Assembly (NCBI GenBank): GCA_963779325.1
Contig: CAVZXS010000019.1
Span: forward strand, 400,355 to 464,354
Reading direction: 5' to 3'
DNA: 64,000 bases
Origin: CAVZXS01 sp963779325
GTDB taxonomy: Bacteria > Bacteroidota > Bacteroidia > Chitinophagales > Chitinophagaceae
In this document: piece after piece, positions 17,441 to 27,241 of the stretch
Position numbering within the stretch: the first letter of the stretch is position 1
Layout: each line of letters starts with the position of its first letter
The notes under the pieces: model-generated
The model's input: only the letters and a program-made list of their open reading frames with translations
Databases searched by the model: none
Told to the model about the DNA's origin: nothing
Program-made: the position numbers and the translations under genes

Positions 17441-18922
17441 TTAATTATCCCAAAATACTTTATCCTGTAAAGTAGCTGCCTTTTGAGTCGGCGTATTCGG
17501 ATTCAAATCAATTTCAGATTGAGGATAAAACAGAGTTCTTGGTATAGAACCGGTAATTGAATTCGTAGGAGATGATAATACAGGATAGCCTGTTCTCCTC
17601 CAGTCATTCCAGGGTTCTACTGATACGCCAAATAAAGCAACATATTTCTCTTCAATAATTTGTTGCAGCTTTTCAGAATTAGTTCCCGCAAGTGTACCGT
17701 TTGCCGTCACGTACGTTGTAATGTTAGCTGCGGATACACCAACTTCCTGCATAGAAGCAGTAATACCTGCTGTAAAAAATGCTTGGGCATCACCGGGAGC
17801 ACCCATCAATGCAGCCTCAGCACGTATGAAACAATACTCTGCATAGGGAAGCATACGTTGCGGAGCATCGCCGCTATATACCGCTGAGTTTATACCTGCC
17901 GCAGGAGTAGTAACAGTTCCGCGCAAGAAGGTATGAATCCTGCTGAAATTGTTGTTAGGTGTTGCCGGAATAGCAGTTGCAGACACACCCACATAATTTC
18001 CTGAACCCAGAGGAAAATCAGTAAAATAAAATGGCCTGCGCGGGTCACTTTTAGCAGCCATCAAACTTAACATTCTTGTATCGGCAAATAAATAATTGGG
18101 TCTGCTTACTTCAAATGCGGAGATCGGGCTACGTTGATTGGCCACATTGTAAAATCTCATTTGGAAATTATCTGCGTTGGATGCCATAAAAGCAGCTCCG
18201 CTGTTAACCAAGGAGGTTATTTGTGCTACACAAAATGCCGGATCTTTTTTACTGTAATGTATTAACAACCGTAAACGGAGTGTATTAGCCAGCTTAATCC
18301 AGTTATTCTTAATGGTAGCATATGTACCCGTGTACATTACTGAGCTATTGCCCGGCACCAAAACACTTGTAGTAGCGTTAAGGTCTGTAACCGCTTCTGT
18401 AAGTAATGTATTAAGCTTTGGGTAAATAGCAGCGTCATCATCATACTTGGGCTGCGTATTGGCTGTCAGTTGCTGCGCTTCAGAATAAGGAACATCTCCC
18501 CACACATCAACAATTAGAGCATATTCATATGCTTTCAAAATTTTGGCAATACCCACATAATACGGGCTGGCAGTACCTTGCTTAATAATCAACTCAAGAT
18601 CGCCTAAAGTAGTTGCATGCATGCTGCCCCAAACGTTATTCAAATCGCTACCCGTAATATTATGCCTGTAATATTCAAATGTCTGATTAGGCTGAGATGC
18701 GCCGCCTGACATTTGTTGCATTACTAAAGTTGTAAACCTGTACAAATCGCTGCCTCCTTCAAAACCTAAGTTCACTTGAGCAGAAGTAAGTAATTGTTCT
18801 ATCGGACTGTTGGAGTCAGGCAAACGATCGGGGTCGAAGTTGATATCCAACTGTTTTTTGCAGGAGCTTACAATTAAAATTCCCGAAAAAAACATGATTA
18901 ATTTAAAATATTTAAGTTTCAT
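17441..18922 (-). CDS. SusD/RagB-family lipoprotein, SusD-like_2 subgroup (pair 2)
   Basis: This 493-residue lipoprotein (signal LIMFFSGILIVSSCKKQLDIN, lipobox VSSC) belongs to the SusD-like_2 branch: DPDRLPDSNSPIEQLLTSAQVNLGF at the N-terminus, GIAKILKAYEYALIVDVWGDVPYSEA (the family's signature around residue 130), and the C-terminal EEKYVALFGVSVEPWNDWRRTGYPVL, then IPRTLFYPQSEIDLNPN. It partners the SusC directly upstream (21 bases). The substrate is unknown; this branch is not classed with classical starch-type SusD. A perfect terminator follows. Confidence 0.94.
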   Translation of the reverse strand: MKLKYFKLIMFFSGILIVSSCKKQLDINFDPDRLPDSNSPIEQLLTSAQVNLGFEGGSDLYRFTTLVMQQMSGGASQPNQTFEYYRHNITGSDLNNVWGSMHATTLGDLELIIKQGTASPYYVGIAKILKAYEYALIVDVWGDVPYSEAQQLTANTQPKYDDDAAIYPKLNTLLTEAVTDLNATTSVLVPGNSSVMYTGTYATIKNNWIKLANTLRLRLLIHYSKKDPAFCVAQITSLVNSGAAFMASNADNFQMRFYNVANQRSPISAFEVSRPNYLFADTRMLSLMAAKSDPRRPFYFTDFPLGSGNYVGVSATAIPATPNNNFSRIHTFLRGTVTTPAAGINSAVYSGDAPQRMLPYAEYCFIRAEAALMGAPGDAQAFFTAGITASMQEVGVSAANITTYVTANGTLAGTNSEKLQQIIEEKYVALFGVSVEPWNDWRRTGYPVLSSPTNSITGSIPRTLFYPQSEIDLNPNTPTQKAATLQDKVFWDN

Positions 18923-18943
18923 ATATCTCAGAATTTATTTGAA

Positions 18944-21900
18944 TTAAAAATTAAGCTTAAGGCCAACACCCATTGAACGTGTTTGCGGCAAAGCGTTAAA
19001 CTCCAAGCCTTGGGCGTTACTTATACCCAAAGCATTTTGTTCCGGATCAAGATGCGGATAATTCGGAGAATTCAGGAAAAGGTTACGTCCGAATATGCTC
19101 AACTCCATACTTCCAAAAGGTAATTTTCGCAATAAAGAAGAAGGTAATGTATAACCAATTGAAGCCTCCCTGATACGGAACCAGGTAGTATTGAAAATAA
19201 ATCCTTCTGCAGCAGCAAATTTACCACTGTTTCCAAAATAATCTTGAGCTGAAACTGCTGTAGTGTTTGGCTGCCCGTTTGCATACACTGCATCAAATAT
19301 GTAAGGCTTTTGCAAAACACCGGCAGCATCATACCTTGGAAACTCCGCTGTTTCAATAGCTACACCATTGCGCTGCAAATCAGCTAAGTTCCTTGAATAT
19401 TGATCACCTCCTTTCTTATAGTCGATTAAGAAAGAGAATGAAAACGTTTTGTAAGTAAATGTATTGGTAACACCAATTTGATATTTAGAGTTAGGGTTGC
19501 CGATTTTTTGCACACCCGAAGTAATTAAAGGCAGGCCGTTTGCACCTACAATTATCTTACCTGATTTGGCATCTCTCTGGTATGCATTACCATAAAGCTG
19601 TCCGTACTCATCTCCTACAACCAAACGGGTATTAGGAGTTACGAATCCTCCTAAGAATATATTGGCAACTCCCGGAGCTAATTTGTCAACTATCCCTTTG
19701 TATTGCGTATAGTTAAAGTTAATATCCCAAGTAAATGATTTAGACTTTACCGGTGTTCCATTAATTTCTAATTCTACACCCTTGTTAGTCAGGTTACCCG
19801 CATTTAGTACTACTGAAGTAATACCTGCTGTGGCTGAATTGGGTACTGCAAAAATTAAATCTCTTGATTTTTGCTTATACTTTGTTGCTGCAATAGTTAA
19901 ACGACCTTTAAAGAGAGAAAGCTCTAAAGCGATTTCATTATTGGTAGTAAACTCCGGTCCAAGTTCAGGATTACCGGCAGAGTTGCCGAGTGTGAATCCC
20001 TGGATACCATTAAAAGGAAATGCGATTGTTGGTCCGAACCCATCAGCAGAACCCGCTCCTGCAAAATAAGAATCGGTTGAATAAATAAAATCGCCTGCTT
20101 TACCAACCGTTGCGATGTTTCCTCGAAGTTTAATGTTTTCGATTATCTTATTTTTTATGCCCGGAAACAGTTCAGTAAAATTAACTGATCCGCCTACCCC
20201 ATTGTACAGGTAGGAGTTCTTTCCTATTTTAAATGTTGAAGACCAGTCATTTCTCAATGTAAGGTTCAGACTGAATATGCTCTTATAACCTGCTGTAAAA
20301 TCGCCATAGGCACCCAAAAGTCTTGTCTTCGAAGACCCATTTGACGGTGCCGGGCTAAAGGTAGTTGTGTTAGCTAATTGTTCAAAGTCGCGAACAATAA
20401 TGCCTTTGCCGTCTAATTGAGCTGCAGCGCTATAAATTTGTTGAAACTCTGTTCCTACAACAGCAGAGCCGGTCCAATTTCTAAATCTTTTAGTAGCAGT
20501 CAAATATCCGTTAGAGTTTATACTACGGTATTGATTACGAACTTCCCGGATACCGCCCACAGCATTTGCACCTGTATTCGCACCACCTCTTGCCCCAATT
20601 TGGTCATATGCATGTCGGAAAGTAGAATACACATCAGTACCCACTTTATAATCTGCCTGCAGCCATCTGGTGAGTTTAAAATTCAATGAGACATTCCCGA
20701 TAAAACGATTGATCTCATCACGATATCTGTTATGTTTGATTGTCCAATACGGATTATCTTCTCCCAGTGGATAACGCTGGTTCCCAACAGCATCTTCAAA
20801 TGCCAGCCCGCTCAAGTTGTAGCTGCGGGGCGTAAACCATCCGCGGAATAACGGGTTACTTAACTGGTTACCTTGTTGGGTTCTCCTCGATGAGTTGTTA
20901 GAATAAATACCACCTACACTAACTGTAAGGTAATTGTTAACTTTAGAACTGGTATTAATTGAAAAATTGTGCCGGTTGAGAACGTTGTTGCCGATTACAC
21001 CGGTATTTCTTAAATGACCGTAAGAAAAACGAAATGTATTTCTATCAGTACCACCGGAAAATGCAATATTATTTTGCCAGTTTATACCTTTCTGAAAGAT
21101 ATCAGTTACATTATTCGGGTATGCTGCCAATACTTCTGATCTGTCATTGGCATTAGTGGCAGGATTGTATGCATTGGCAACTGTCTGACCTGTAATTCTC
21201 GGGCCCCATGAAGTTTGAGCTACGGGAGAAAAAACGCCGCTGTTCCCCTGTGCATATTCATTCTGAAAATCAGGAGTTCGATTTACTGATTCCAATTGAT
21301 ATGTACTTGAAAATTGGATAGAGTTTTTTTGAGATGACTTTCCCTTTTTTGTTGTAATTACGATTACACCATTGGAAGCTCTTGATCCGTACAATACTGC
21401 CGCAGAAGGGCCTTTCAATATACTCATGCTTTCAATATCTTCCTGATTTATATCTATAGCACGATTCGATACTGAAGGACCCGCCTGTAATGGAGAACCA
21501 CCTCCGCTGTTATCAATAGGAATACCATCGATAACAAATAAAGGCTGGTTGGAACCTGTAAACGTTGTATTACCACGAATAACAATACTGGAGCCGGTAA
21601 ATGAACCCCCGCTTCCGCTAACCTTTACACCCGCCACCTTACCTGCCAATGCATTGGTAACATTTGTAGTATGCGCTTTAGTAAGCTCATTTGCACTGAG
21701 TTGGGTTACACCATAGCCAAGTGTTTTCTTGTCTTTTTTAATACCAAAGGCTGTAACCACTACTTCGGTTAAGTTTTTATCGGCATTTTTTAATGAAACA
21801 TTAATTACACTCTGGTTACCTATACCCACTTCCTGTTCGCTCATATCTACCGATGAAAACACCAAAGTGGAGGCATCAGCAGGAACAGTTAAAGAATAAG

Positions 21901-22069
21901 TACCGTCGTTTTGGGTAACTGTACCGGTATTGGTACCTTTTACCGTTACAGAAGCATTGGACACTGCGGCTCCTTTATCATCCGTAACCTTACCGCTTAT
22001 GGTGCGCTGTGCCAGCAAAGCGGTAGCTGATAACATAACTCCCATTACAAGGAGTAATAGCTTTCTCAT
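18944..22069 (-). CDS. SusC/RagA-family TonB-linked outer-membrane transporter (pair 2)
   Basis: An intact SusC of 1,041 residues. I use the ATG at 22069 (MRKLLLLVMGVMLSATALLAQ, signal peptide) and not the in-frame ATG at 22123, because the same start and leader are shared with the paralogue at 17134. Domains in order: a regulatory-like beta domain (ISGKVTDDKGAAVSNASV), plug (EVVVTAFGIKKDKKTLGYGV, then FVIDGIPIDN, then AVLYGSRASNGVIVITTKKGK) and the barrel, ending RSMGVGLKLNF. It imports a surface-bound nutrient with the following SusD-like_2 protein. No sigma/anti-sigma gene is nearby, so regulation is not evident. Confidence 0.95.
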   Translation of the reverse strand: MRKLLLLVMGVMLSATALLAQRTISGKVTDDKGAAVSNASVTVKGTNTGTVTQNDGTYSLTVPADASTLVFSSVDMSEQEVGIGNQSVINVSLKNADKNLTEVVVTAFGIKKDKKTLGYGVTQLSANELTKAHTTNVTNALAGKVAGVKVSGSGGSFTGSSIVIRGNTTFTGSNQPLFVIDGIPIDNSGGGSPLQAGPSVSNRAIDINQEDIESMSILKGPSAAVLYGSRASNGVIVITTKKGKSSQKNSIQFSSTYQLESVNRTPDFQNEYAQGNSGVFSPVAQTSWGPRITGQTVANAYNPATNANDRSEVLAAYPNNVTDIFQKGINWQNNIAFSGGTDRNTFRFSYGHLRNTGVIGNNVLNRHNFSINTSSKVNNYLTVSVGGIYSNNSSRRTQQGNQLSNPLFRGWFTPRSYNLSGLAFEDAVGNQRYPLGEDNPYWTIKHNRYRDEINRFIGNVSLNFKLTRWLQADYKVGTDVYSTFRHAYDQIGARGGANTGANAVGGIREVRNQYRSINSNGYLTATKRFRNWTGSAVVGTEFQQIYSAAAQLDGKGIIVRDFEQLANTTTFSPAPSNGSSKTRLLGAYGDFTAGYKSIFSLNLTLRNDWSSTFKIGKNSYLYNGVGGSVNFTELFPGIKNKIIENIKLRGNIATVGKAGDFIYSTDSYFAGAGSADGFGPTIAFPFNGIQGFTLGNSAGNPELGPEFTTNNEIALELSLFKGRLTIAATKYKQKSRDLIFAVPNSATAGITSVVLNAGNLTNKGVELEINGTPVKSKSFTWDINFNYTQYKGIVDKLAPGVANIFLGGFVTPNTRLVVGDEYGQLYGNAYQRDAKSGKIIVGANGLPLITSGVQKIGNPNSKYQIGVTNTFTYKTFSFSFLIDYKKGGDQYSRNLADLQRNGVAIETAEFPRYDAAGVLQKPYIFDAVYANGQPNTTAVSAQDYFGNSGKFAAAEGFIFNTTWFRIREASIGYTLPSSLLRKLPFGSMELSIFGRNLFLNSPNYPHLDPEQNALGISNAQGLEFNALPQTRSMGVGLKLNF

Positions 22070-22120
22070 GTGAAGTAGTTTTAGTTTAAAAATGTGAACA
22101 ATGTCCGATTCGAAGCACCG

Positions 22121-22128
22121 CAAATAAA
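22121..22128 (-). promoter_or_regulatory. susC2 promoter candidate, -7 box TTTATTTG
   Basis: One mismatch to TAnnTTTG on the minus strand, 52 bases upstream of the susC2 ATG. The surrounding block (AAATAAACAACATTTT on the plus strand) is repeated upstream of susC1 near 17193-17208, consistent with a duplicated promoter. Confidence 0.45.
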
Positions 22129-22227
22129 CAACATTTTAAGGAAAAGCAAAAACATCTTGTTTATTCTTTTGGGCCAATTATATGGACATACCCTTTGGGT
22201 ATTTTGCTGCTTGGCCGGGCTGAAAAT

Positions 22228-24579
22228 CTACTTTCTGAATTTTACCCAAGATATTAATATAGCGGGAAGTAAAACCAAGTTGGTAAGTGTGGCTGTAACC
22301 AGCGTAAGCGAAGTAAGCCATCCTAAGGCCTGTGTACCGCCAAAACTGCTGAAACTGAATATGATAAATCCTGCAATGAGGGTAAAAGAGGTAAATATGA
22401 TGCTGATGCCTGTGCTGTGAATGGTTTCAATCACCGTCTGCTTCATGTCATAGTTTTGGCCGGGCAACTCCTGCTTATAATTTACCAAAAACCGAATGGT
22501 AACATCAATAGCAATGCCCAATGCTACACTGAATACCAATACCGTAGACGGCTTTAACGGTATACCTACCCAGCCCATTACACCGGCCGTTATTAATAAA
22601 GGAATAATATTGGGTATTAAAGAACACAACAGAATACGTAAGGACCTGAATAAATAAAGCATACACAAAGCGATCAACAGGAATGCCCAGGCAATACTTT
22701 CTCGTAAACCTTTTATAATATAGCGGCTACCTTCCAAAAAAGTAACGCTGCTGCCGGTAAATTGTACATCGTATTTGTCTTTCGCGAATAATTGGTTAAC
22801 TCTCAGTTGCAGCGTATCAATAATTTCCGGTAAACGCTTACTGCCTACATCAGCCATATTTACACTGATGCGGGCCTGCTGTTTGCTGCTGTCTATAAAG
22901 GAAGCAATCAATTTACTGAAAGAGTTTTTAGTACCGGTTGATGTATCTTTTTTAAAATTAAAATACTCATTTAACGCCGGCATAATGTATTCATCGGGTA
23001 CGCCGTAACTCATTGAGTCGCCTTCAAAAAAAGCTTGCTTGGCAAATTTCATTCCTTCTACTATGGATAAGGGCCGTGCCATCTCCGGCTGAGCTGTTAT
23101 ATATTGCGATAAAGAATCTATATTTCTGAAAGTAAACAATGCATTTTTACGCAAGCCGTTCTTCTGTTTAGTATCTACTATTATCTCCAGCGGCATTACA
23201 CCCTTAAAATGTTTTTCAAAAAATTTCAGGTCGGTATAAATTTTATCCGTTTTTGGTAAATCATCTACAATATATCCTACGCTTTTTAATTTAAGCAAAC
23301 CAATAGCGGAAATGCTTACAATTATAATGGTAGTTATATAAATAAATTTACGATGGTTGAGGCTCCATCTTTCCAGCCTGTCCAACCAGCGGTTCAAACT
23401 TAAACTGTCTAAATATTTGGTGTGTCTTGTTTTTGGCCCGGGCAGGTAACTGAGTACGGCCGGTATCAGTATTAATGAAATAACAAAAAGTATCATGATA
23501 TTGATACCCGAAACCAAACCAAACTCTTTCAATACGGCGCTGCGGGTAAATGCAAAAACAGCAAAGCCGATAGCCGCCGCTACATTGCAAAACAGTGTAA
23601 CAATTCCCATACGTTCCACCATTTCTATTAATGCATTTTTTACTCTGGCAGCATTAGCCGGCCCTTCAGTATCATTGTACGATGTATGGTATTTATTTAA
23701 AAAATAAATACAGTTCGGAATACCTATCACTACGATCAATGGCGGAATCAGCGCCGTGAGTATGGTTATTTTATAACCCAATAAATGCATGGTACCGAGG
23801 CTCCACACTACGCCAATAATGACGACAGCCAGCGACAGCCACATAGCCGTCAATGATCGGAAGAAAATCAGCAATATAAGTGCGGATAATATAACTGAAG
23901 CGACTAAGAACCATTTCATTTCGCCGGCTATGCGGGTTGCTATTTGCGTACGTATCAGCGGCAAACCGCTTACACGAAATCGTAAATCGGTTTTAGTTTC
24001 TACTACATTTATCGCATCAGTAATATTTGCAATAACCGTTTCGCGTCTTTTGGAGTTCAGTATGTCTCTGTTGATTCGTACTCCCATCAACCAGGCATTG
24101 GTTGCCGGGTTATGTATTAATCCTTTATAAAAAGGCAGATTTAAAAAAATTTTGGCGCAACTGTCTATCTCGCTTTGTGTAAGCTTGTTGCTTGGGAAAA
24201 TAATTTCGGCTTTCAGTTTTTCCGATTCACCATCCTGCACTTTTACAAGATTTACCGCTGATGATACACCTACAACATCTTCTACACCCTTTACTTTTTT
24301 CAAGGATTCCGCCAAGCCGGTGTAGGTATTAAAATTTGATTGAACAAAAAGTTTATCCGTCTGTGTACCTATTACTAACAGGTTACCGTCTTCGCCAAAT
24401 TTCTTTTTAAACTCTTGATACGCCAGGTACTTGGGATTATCAGTCGGTATGGCTCGGGTAAATTCGTAACTCAACTGCAGCTTACTTGCAAAATAGCCCA
24501 TGACAGCCGTACCCGCCAGCAATAAAAAAAGCAATGGCAGCCGGTAGCTAAGTATAATTTGTCCCAGTTTTCTCCACAT
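22228..24579 (-). CDS. MMPL/RND-family transporter
   Basis: From the ATG at 24579 (MWRKLGQIILSYRLPLLFLLL) the protein has 783 residues. It has the duplicated MMPL/RND plan: a helix, a large periplasmic domain, five to six helices (KYHTSYNDTEGP loop), then the same again, with RWSLNHRKFIYITTIIIVS opening the second half and VFSVALGIAIDVTIRFLVNYKQ carrying the charged residues typical of the helix-4/10 proton relay. Relatives export lipids, hopanoids or act as sterol-sensing-domain-like pumps. The upstream 49 codons of the longer frame are not needed and lack a signal. It is divergent from umuC. The substrate is unknown. Confidence 0.85.
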   Translation of the reverse strand: MWRKLGQIILSYRLPLLFLLLAGTAVMGYFASKLQLSYEFTRAIPTDNPKYLAYQEFKKKFGEDGNLLVIGTQTDKLFVQSNFNTYTGLAESLKKVKGVEDVVGVSSAVNLVKVQDGESEKLKAEIIFPSNKLTQSEIDSCAKIFLNLPFYKGLIHNPATNAWLMGVRINRDILNSKRRETVIANITDAINVVETKTDLRFRVSGLPLIRTQIATRIAGEMKWFLVASVILSALILLIFFRSLTAMWLSLAVVIIGVVWSLGTMHLLGYKITILTALIPPLIVVIGIPNCIYFLNKYHTSYNDTEGPANAARVKNALIEMVERMGIVTLFCNVAAAIGFAVFAFTRSAVLKEFGLVSGINIMILFVISLILIPAVLSYLPGPKTRHTKYLDSLSLNRWLDRLERWSLNHRKFIYITTIIIVSISAIGLLKLKSVGYIVDDLPKTDKIYTDLKFFEKHFKGVMPLEIIVDTKQKNGLRKNALFTFRNIDSLSQYITAQPEMARPLSIVEGMKFAKQAFFEGDSMSYGVPDEYIMPALNEYFNFKKDTSTGTKNSFSKLIASFIDSSKQQARISVNMADVGSKRLPEIIDTLQLRVNQLFAKDKYDVQFTGSSVTFLEGSRYIIKGLRESIAWAFLLIALCMLYLFRSLRILLCSLIPNIIPLLITAGVMGWVGIPLKPSTVLVFSVALGIAIDVTIRFLVNYKQELPGQNYDMKQTVIETIHSTGISIIFTSFTLIAGFIIFSFSSFGGTQALGWLTSLTLVTATLTNLVLLPAILISWVKFRK

Positions 24580-24753
24580 AATATATAATACCCGTTTAGC
24601 GTTGGTGTGGTTGCAAAGAAAATTAATTTGAGCCGTTTGGCGAAGTTTATTTGAAGCCCGGACAGCAATTGGCAACATGCTGTTCACAACTTTCAGAAAG
24701 AGATGTGCCGGGTATAGATGAGGCACCCAAAATATTTTACTACCTTAGTAAGA

Positions 24754-26037
24754 ATGAAAGCCATTGTAGATTGTAACAGTTTTTATTGCGGGTGCGAAAG
24801 ATTATTCAGACCCGACCTGCAAAGCAAGCCTGTAGTGGTGCTCAGCAATAATGACGGCTGTATTGTTTCCCGCACGGATGAAGCAAAAGCCCTGGGCATT
24901 GGTATGGCCGGGCCTTATTATCAAAACAAAGAAGTAATAGAAAACAACGGCGTGGCTGTTTTCTCCAGCAATTATAATTTGTACGGCGACCTGAGCATGC
25001 GTGTAATGGATACGCTGCGGGAATTGGTAGGGGCCCACCGTGTAGAAGTATATTCTGTTGACGAAGCTTTTTTGGATTTGGGAATGGTACCGGATTATGA
25101 ATTGCAAACCGCCGCGAAGGACATTAAAGAAACCACCGAGCAATGGACAGGTATTAAAGTTTCCGTAGGTGCAGCTCCCACAAAAGTATTGTCTAAAATC
25201 GCCAATCGTTTATCAAAGAAAAATAAAATAGCGACCGACGGTGTAATGGTATTGAACACCAAAGAAAAAATAACAGACGCATTACAAAAAACCGCAGTAG
25301 GAGATATATGGGGCGTGGGCGGCCGCTATGCTTTTCGGTTAAAAGAAATGTATGGTATCAGCAACGCACTGCAACTGAGTAAAATGAGTACCGAATGGGC
25401 GGGCAAAAATTTGGGCGGCGTGGTGGGCGTACGATTGATAAAAGAATTGAACGGGGAGCCTTGTATAGAAATGAAAGACCCGTTGGAGAAAAAAAAGATG
25501 ATTGCCACTACCCGTATGTTTGGTATACCGGTGCACGACATTGATTCATTAAAAGAAGCGGTGGCTACTTATACGGCAAGGGCCGCTGAAAAATTGCGCC
25601 GGCAATATTGCGCCGCGAAATATATAAACGTATTTGTAGTAACCAACGACAAGAAAACTGATCATTACGAATACAAACCGCAAACACTGCATTGCCATGT
25701 TATTTTGCCCAATGCTACCGCCAATACCGGCGAACTGATACAATACGCCGTACCGCTGATAGAAAAACTATACCGCAGCGGATCAAAATATTTAAAAGCC
25801 GGTGTAATACTGGGCGGCATTGTGCCTGATGAGTCTATACAGGGAAATTTATTTAACTCTTATTCGGAAAATATGACCCGCCCCCTGATGGAAGCTATGG
25901 ACAATATTAACTTCAGTATGCGGGATGATGTAGTAAAGTATGCTGCCGGCGGACTGAAACGCAATTGGAAAATGCGGCAGGAACTGCGCAGCAAAAGATT
26001 TACTACCCGCTGGGACGAACTGTACGAAGTGCATTAA
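24754..26037 (+). CDS. umuC: Y-family DNA polymerase, UmuC-like
   Basis: This 427-residue protein has the Y-family catalytic motifs: MKAIVDCNSFYCGCERLFRP at the start (first metal-binding Asp), CIVSRTDEAKALGIGMA, VEVYSVDEAFLDLG (S-x-D-E-A), and a C-terminal beta-clamp-type region ending RSKRFTTRWDELYEVH, a UmuC C-terminus. UmuC is the catalytic subunit of translesion polymerase V. I start at the Met 12 codons inside the longer frame because it begins the domain exactly. No umuD lies next to it: upstream is the divergent MMPL gene and downstream a convergent DUF72 gene overlapping by 4 bases. A weak box TACCTTAG (24741-24748) is only 5 bases from the ATG, so the transcript could be almost leaderless. 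Confidence 0.9.
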   Translation: MKAIVDCNSFYCGCERLFRPDLQSKPVVVLSNNDGCIVSRTDEAKALGIGMAGPYYQNKEVIENNGVAVFSSNYNLYGDLSMRVMDTLRELVGAHRVEVYSVDEAFLDLGMVPDYELQTAAKDIKETTEQWTGIKVSVGAAPTKVLSKIANRLSKKNKIATDGVMVLNTKEKITDALQKTAVGDIWGVGGRYAFRLKEMYGISNALQLSKMSTEWAGKNLGGVVGVRLIKELNGEPCIEMKDPLEKKKMIATTRMFGIPVHDIDSLKEAVATYTARAAEKLRRQYCAAKYINVFVVTNDKKTDHYEYKPQTLHCHVILPNATANTGELIQYAVPLIEKLYRSGSKYLKAGVILGGIVPDESIQGNLFNSYSENMTRPLMEAMDNINFSMRDDVVKYAAGGLKRNWKMRQELRSKRFTTRWDELYEVH

Positions 26038-26960
26038 CCAAATAAGCTTCCCTGCTTTTCCTTACCGTTTGCTTCTACAAATTTTGGCTTTTGTAAATTC
26101 AATCCGCAAACTTCATTTAGTTTATCAACTAAGTAAACTGTCAGCTCCGGCGAGGTTGCTTCATCGTGCATGTGCATGAAAAAATAAAGTTCCTGTAAGC
26201 CGTTATCCAACCAATGGTTTATTCGTTGCACCCAGGCATCACTTCTTGTAAAATCGGAAGCATGTAAACTGTTACCCACATAACGTATAAACGCTTTGGG
26301 ACCGGTAAGCCGCATGTGGGCACAATCTCTTCTGCCGGCGGTATCGGTAATAACGGCGCCCATATTGAGCGAAAGAAGCGTATCAAACATTTCTTCGCGA
26401 ATGTTTTCTTTGGCAAACCAATCGGGATGGCGGACTTCTAAAAAAAACTGCATGTCGGTTGGTAACGATCTCAAAAAATCAAAGAGTTCATCTTTTCTTT
26501 TTACACCAAAAGCATCGCTTACCTGTACAAAAACAGGACCCAGATGATTCTCAAATGCTACTATGCCGCGAAGGAATTCCGTAGTGATAAAATCTTTTCC
26601 TTTTAAACTGCCGCGGTGCGTAACGCCCTGGTACATTTTGGGACAAAACATAAAATCTTTTCCCGCCGCTTTAGCCGCCCATTTACCAATACCCGTTGCG
26701 CCGTATATTTTATAGTGCGTAGCATTGAGTTCAATACTGTTGTAATGCTGCACATAATGTTCTAAAAAATCTTTTTCTTTTGTTTTTGGCGGATAAATTT
26801 TTCCTACCCATTCCGTGCGGCCCCATTTGGCGCAGCCTAAGTATACTTTAGGGTTTGTTGCAGGCTTACCCTTCAGTATCTTTTTATTCTGTGCCGGCTC
26901 GGCAATCAATGAGAAATCAATTGCGTTTAATTCATTCTCGGGAACACGACCAAACTCCAT
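26034..26960 (-). CDS. DUF72-domain protein
   Basis: This 308-residue protein matches DUF72 (YecE-like, TIM-barrel): VYLGCAKWGRTEWVGKIYPPKTKEKDFLEHYVQHYNSIELNATHY at the start of the barrel (G-x-x-x-W...YP and N-E-x-N-x-t-fY), FCPKMYQGVTH, VFVQVSDAF, FFLEVRHPDWF, and a C-terminal DNGLQELYFFMHMHDE. The biochemical role of the family is not established. Its last 4 bases overlap the 3' end of umuC on the opposite strand. No operon partner is visible. Confidence 0.88.
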   Translation of the reverse strand: MEFGRVPENELNAIDFSLIAEPAQNKKILKGKPATNPKVYLGCAKWGRTEWVGKIYPPKTKEKDFLEHYVQHYNSIELNATHYKIYGATGIGKWAAKAAGKDFMFCPKMYQGVTHRGSLKGKDFITTEFLRGIVAFENHLGPVFVQVSDAFGVKRKDELFDFLRSLPTDMQFFLEVRHPDWFAKENIREEMFDTLLSLNMGAVITDTAGRRDCAHMRLTGPKAFIRYVGNSLHASDFTRSDAWVQRINHWLDNGLQELYFFMHMHDEATSPELTVYLVDKLNEVCGLNLQKPKFVEANGKEKQGSLFG

Positions 26961-27061
26961 ACAATATGTTTTATATAAAAATACCGAATATTTTTATCCG
27001 GCTAAGTATGCGTGTGCATTTAAAATTTTCGCAGCGTTGGGTTCTTCGCTTTTACAATTAA

Positions 27062-27135
27062 AGAACCCTGCCTCCCCTCCGACGGAGGGGCCGAAGTGGT
27101 TTCCCATTAGAACATCTCGATAGGGGTGGGTTTGA
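27062..27135. repeat. GC-rich palindromic fragment (GGAGGGG-type) in the intergenic region
   Basis: CCTCCCCTCCGACGGAGGGG, then CCGAAG and further on AGGGGTGGGTTT, forms a GC-rich hairpin plus a half module, resembling the palindromic modules inside ispG and nadB. The rest of the 26961-27241 gap holds only the beta-lactamase promoter. Confidence 0.5.
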
Positions 27136-27214
27136 GATACTAGAATTCGGAATACACCTGACTATTGTAAAAGATAAAACCTATTTTCCTTCATTGCCTG
27201 ACTGCGAATGCCAT

Positions 27215-27222
27215 TACCTTTG
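27215..27222 (+). promoter_or_regulatory. Promoter of the class D beta-lactamase-like gene, -7 box TACCTTTG
   Basis: Exact TAnnTTTG match, 20 bases upstream of the ATG at 27242. Confidence 0.6.
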
Positions 27223-27241
27223 CTGCAAATTAAAAAATAGT

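Noticed and set aside
22070..22123. Upstream start of susC2 at 22123
   Set aside because: The ATG at 22069 begins a perfect signal peptide shared with the paralogue; the extension adds no signal and covers the leader and the -7 box.
24580..24726. Upstream 49-codon extension of the MMPL gene
   Set aside because: The ATG at 24579 starts at the first membrane helix; the extension is soluble, unlike its family, and lies in the divergent promoter region.
24741..24748. TACCTTAG as a firm umuC promoter
   Set aside because: One mismatch and only 5 bases before the ATG; mentioned in the umuC entry but not called.
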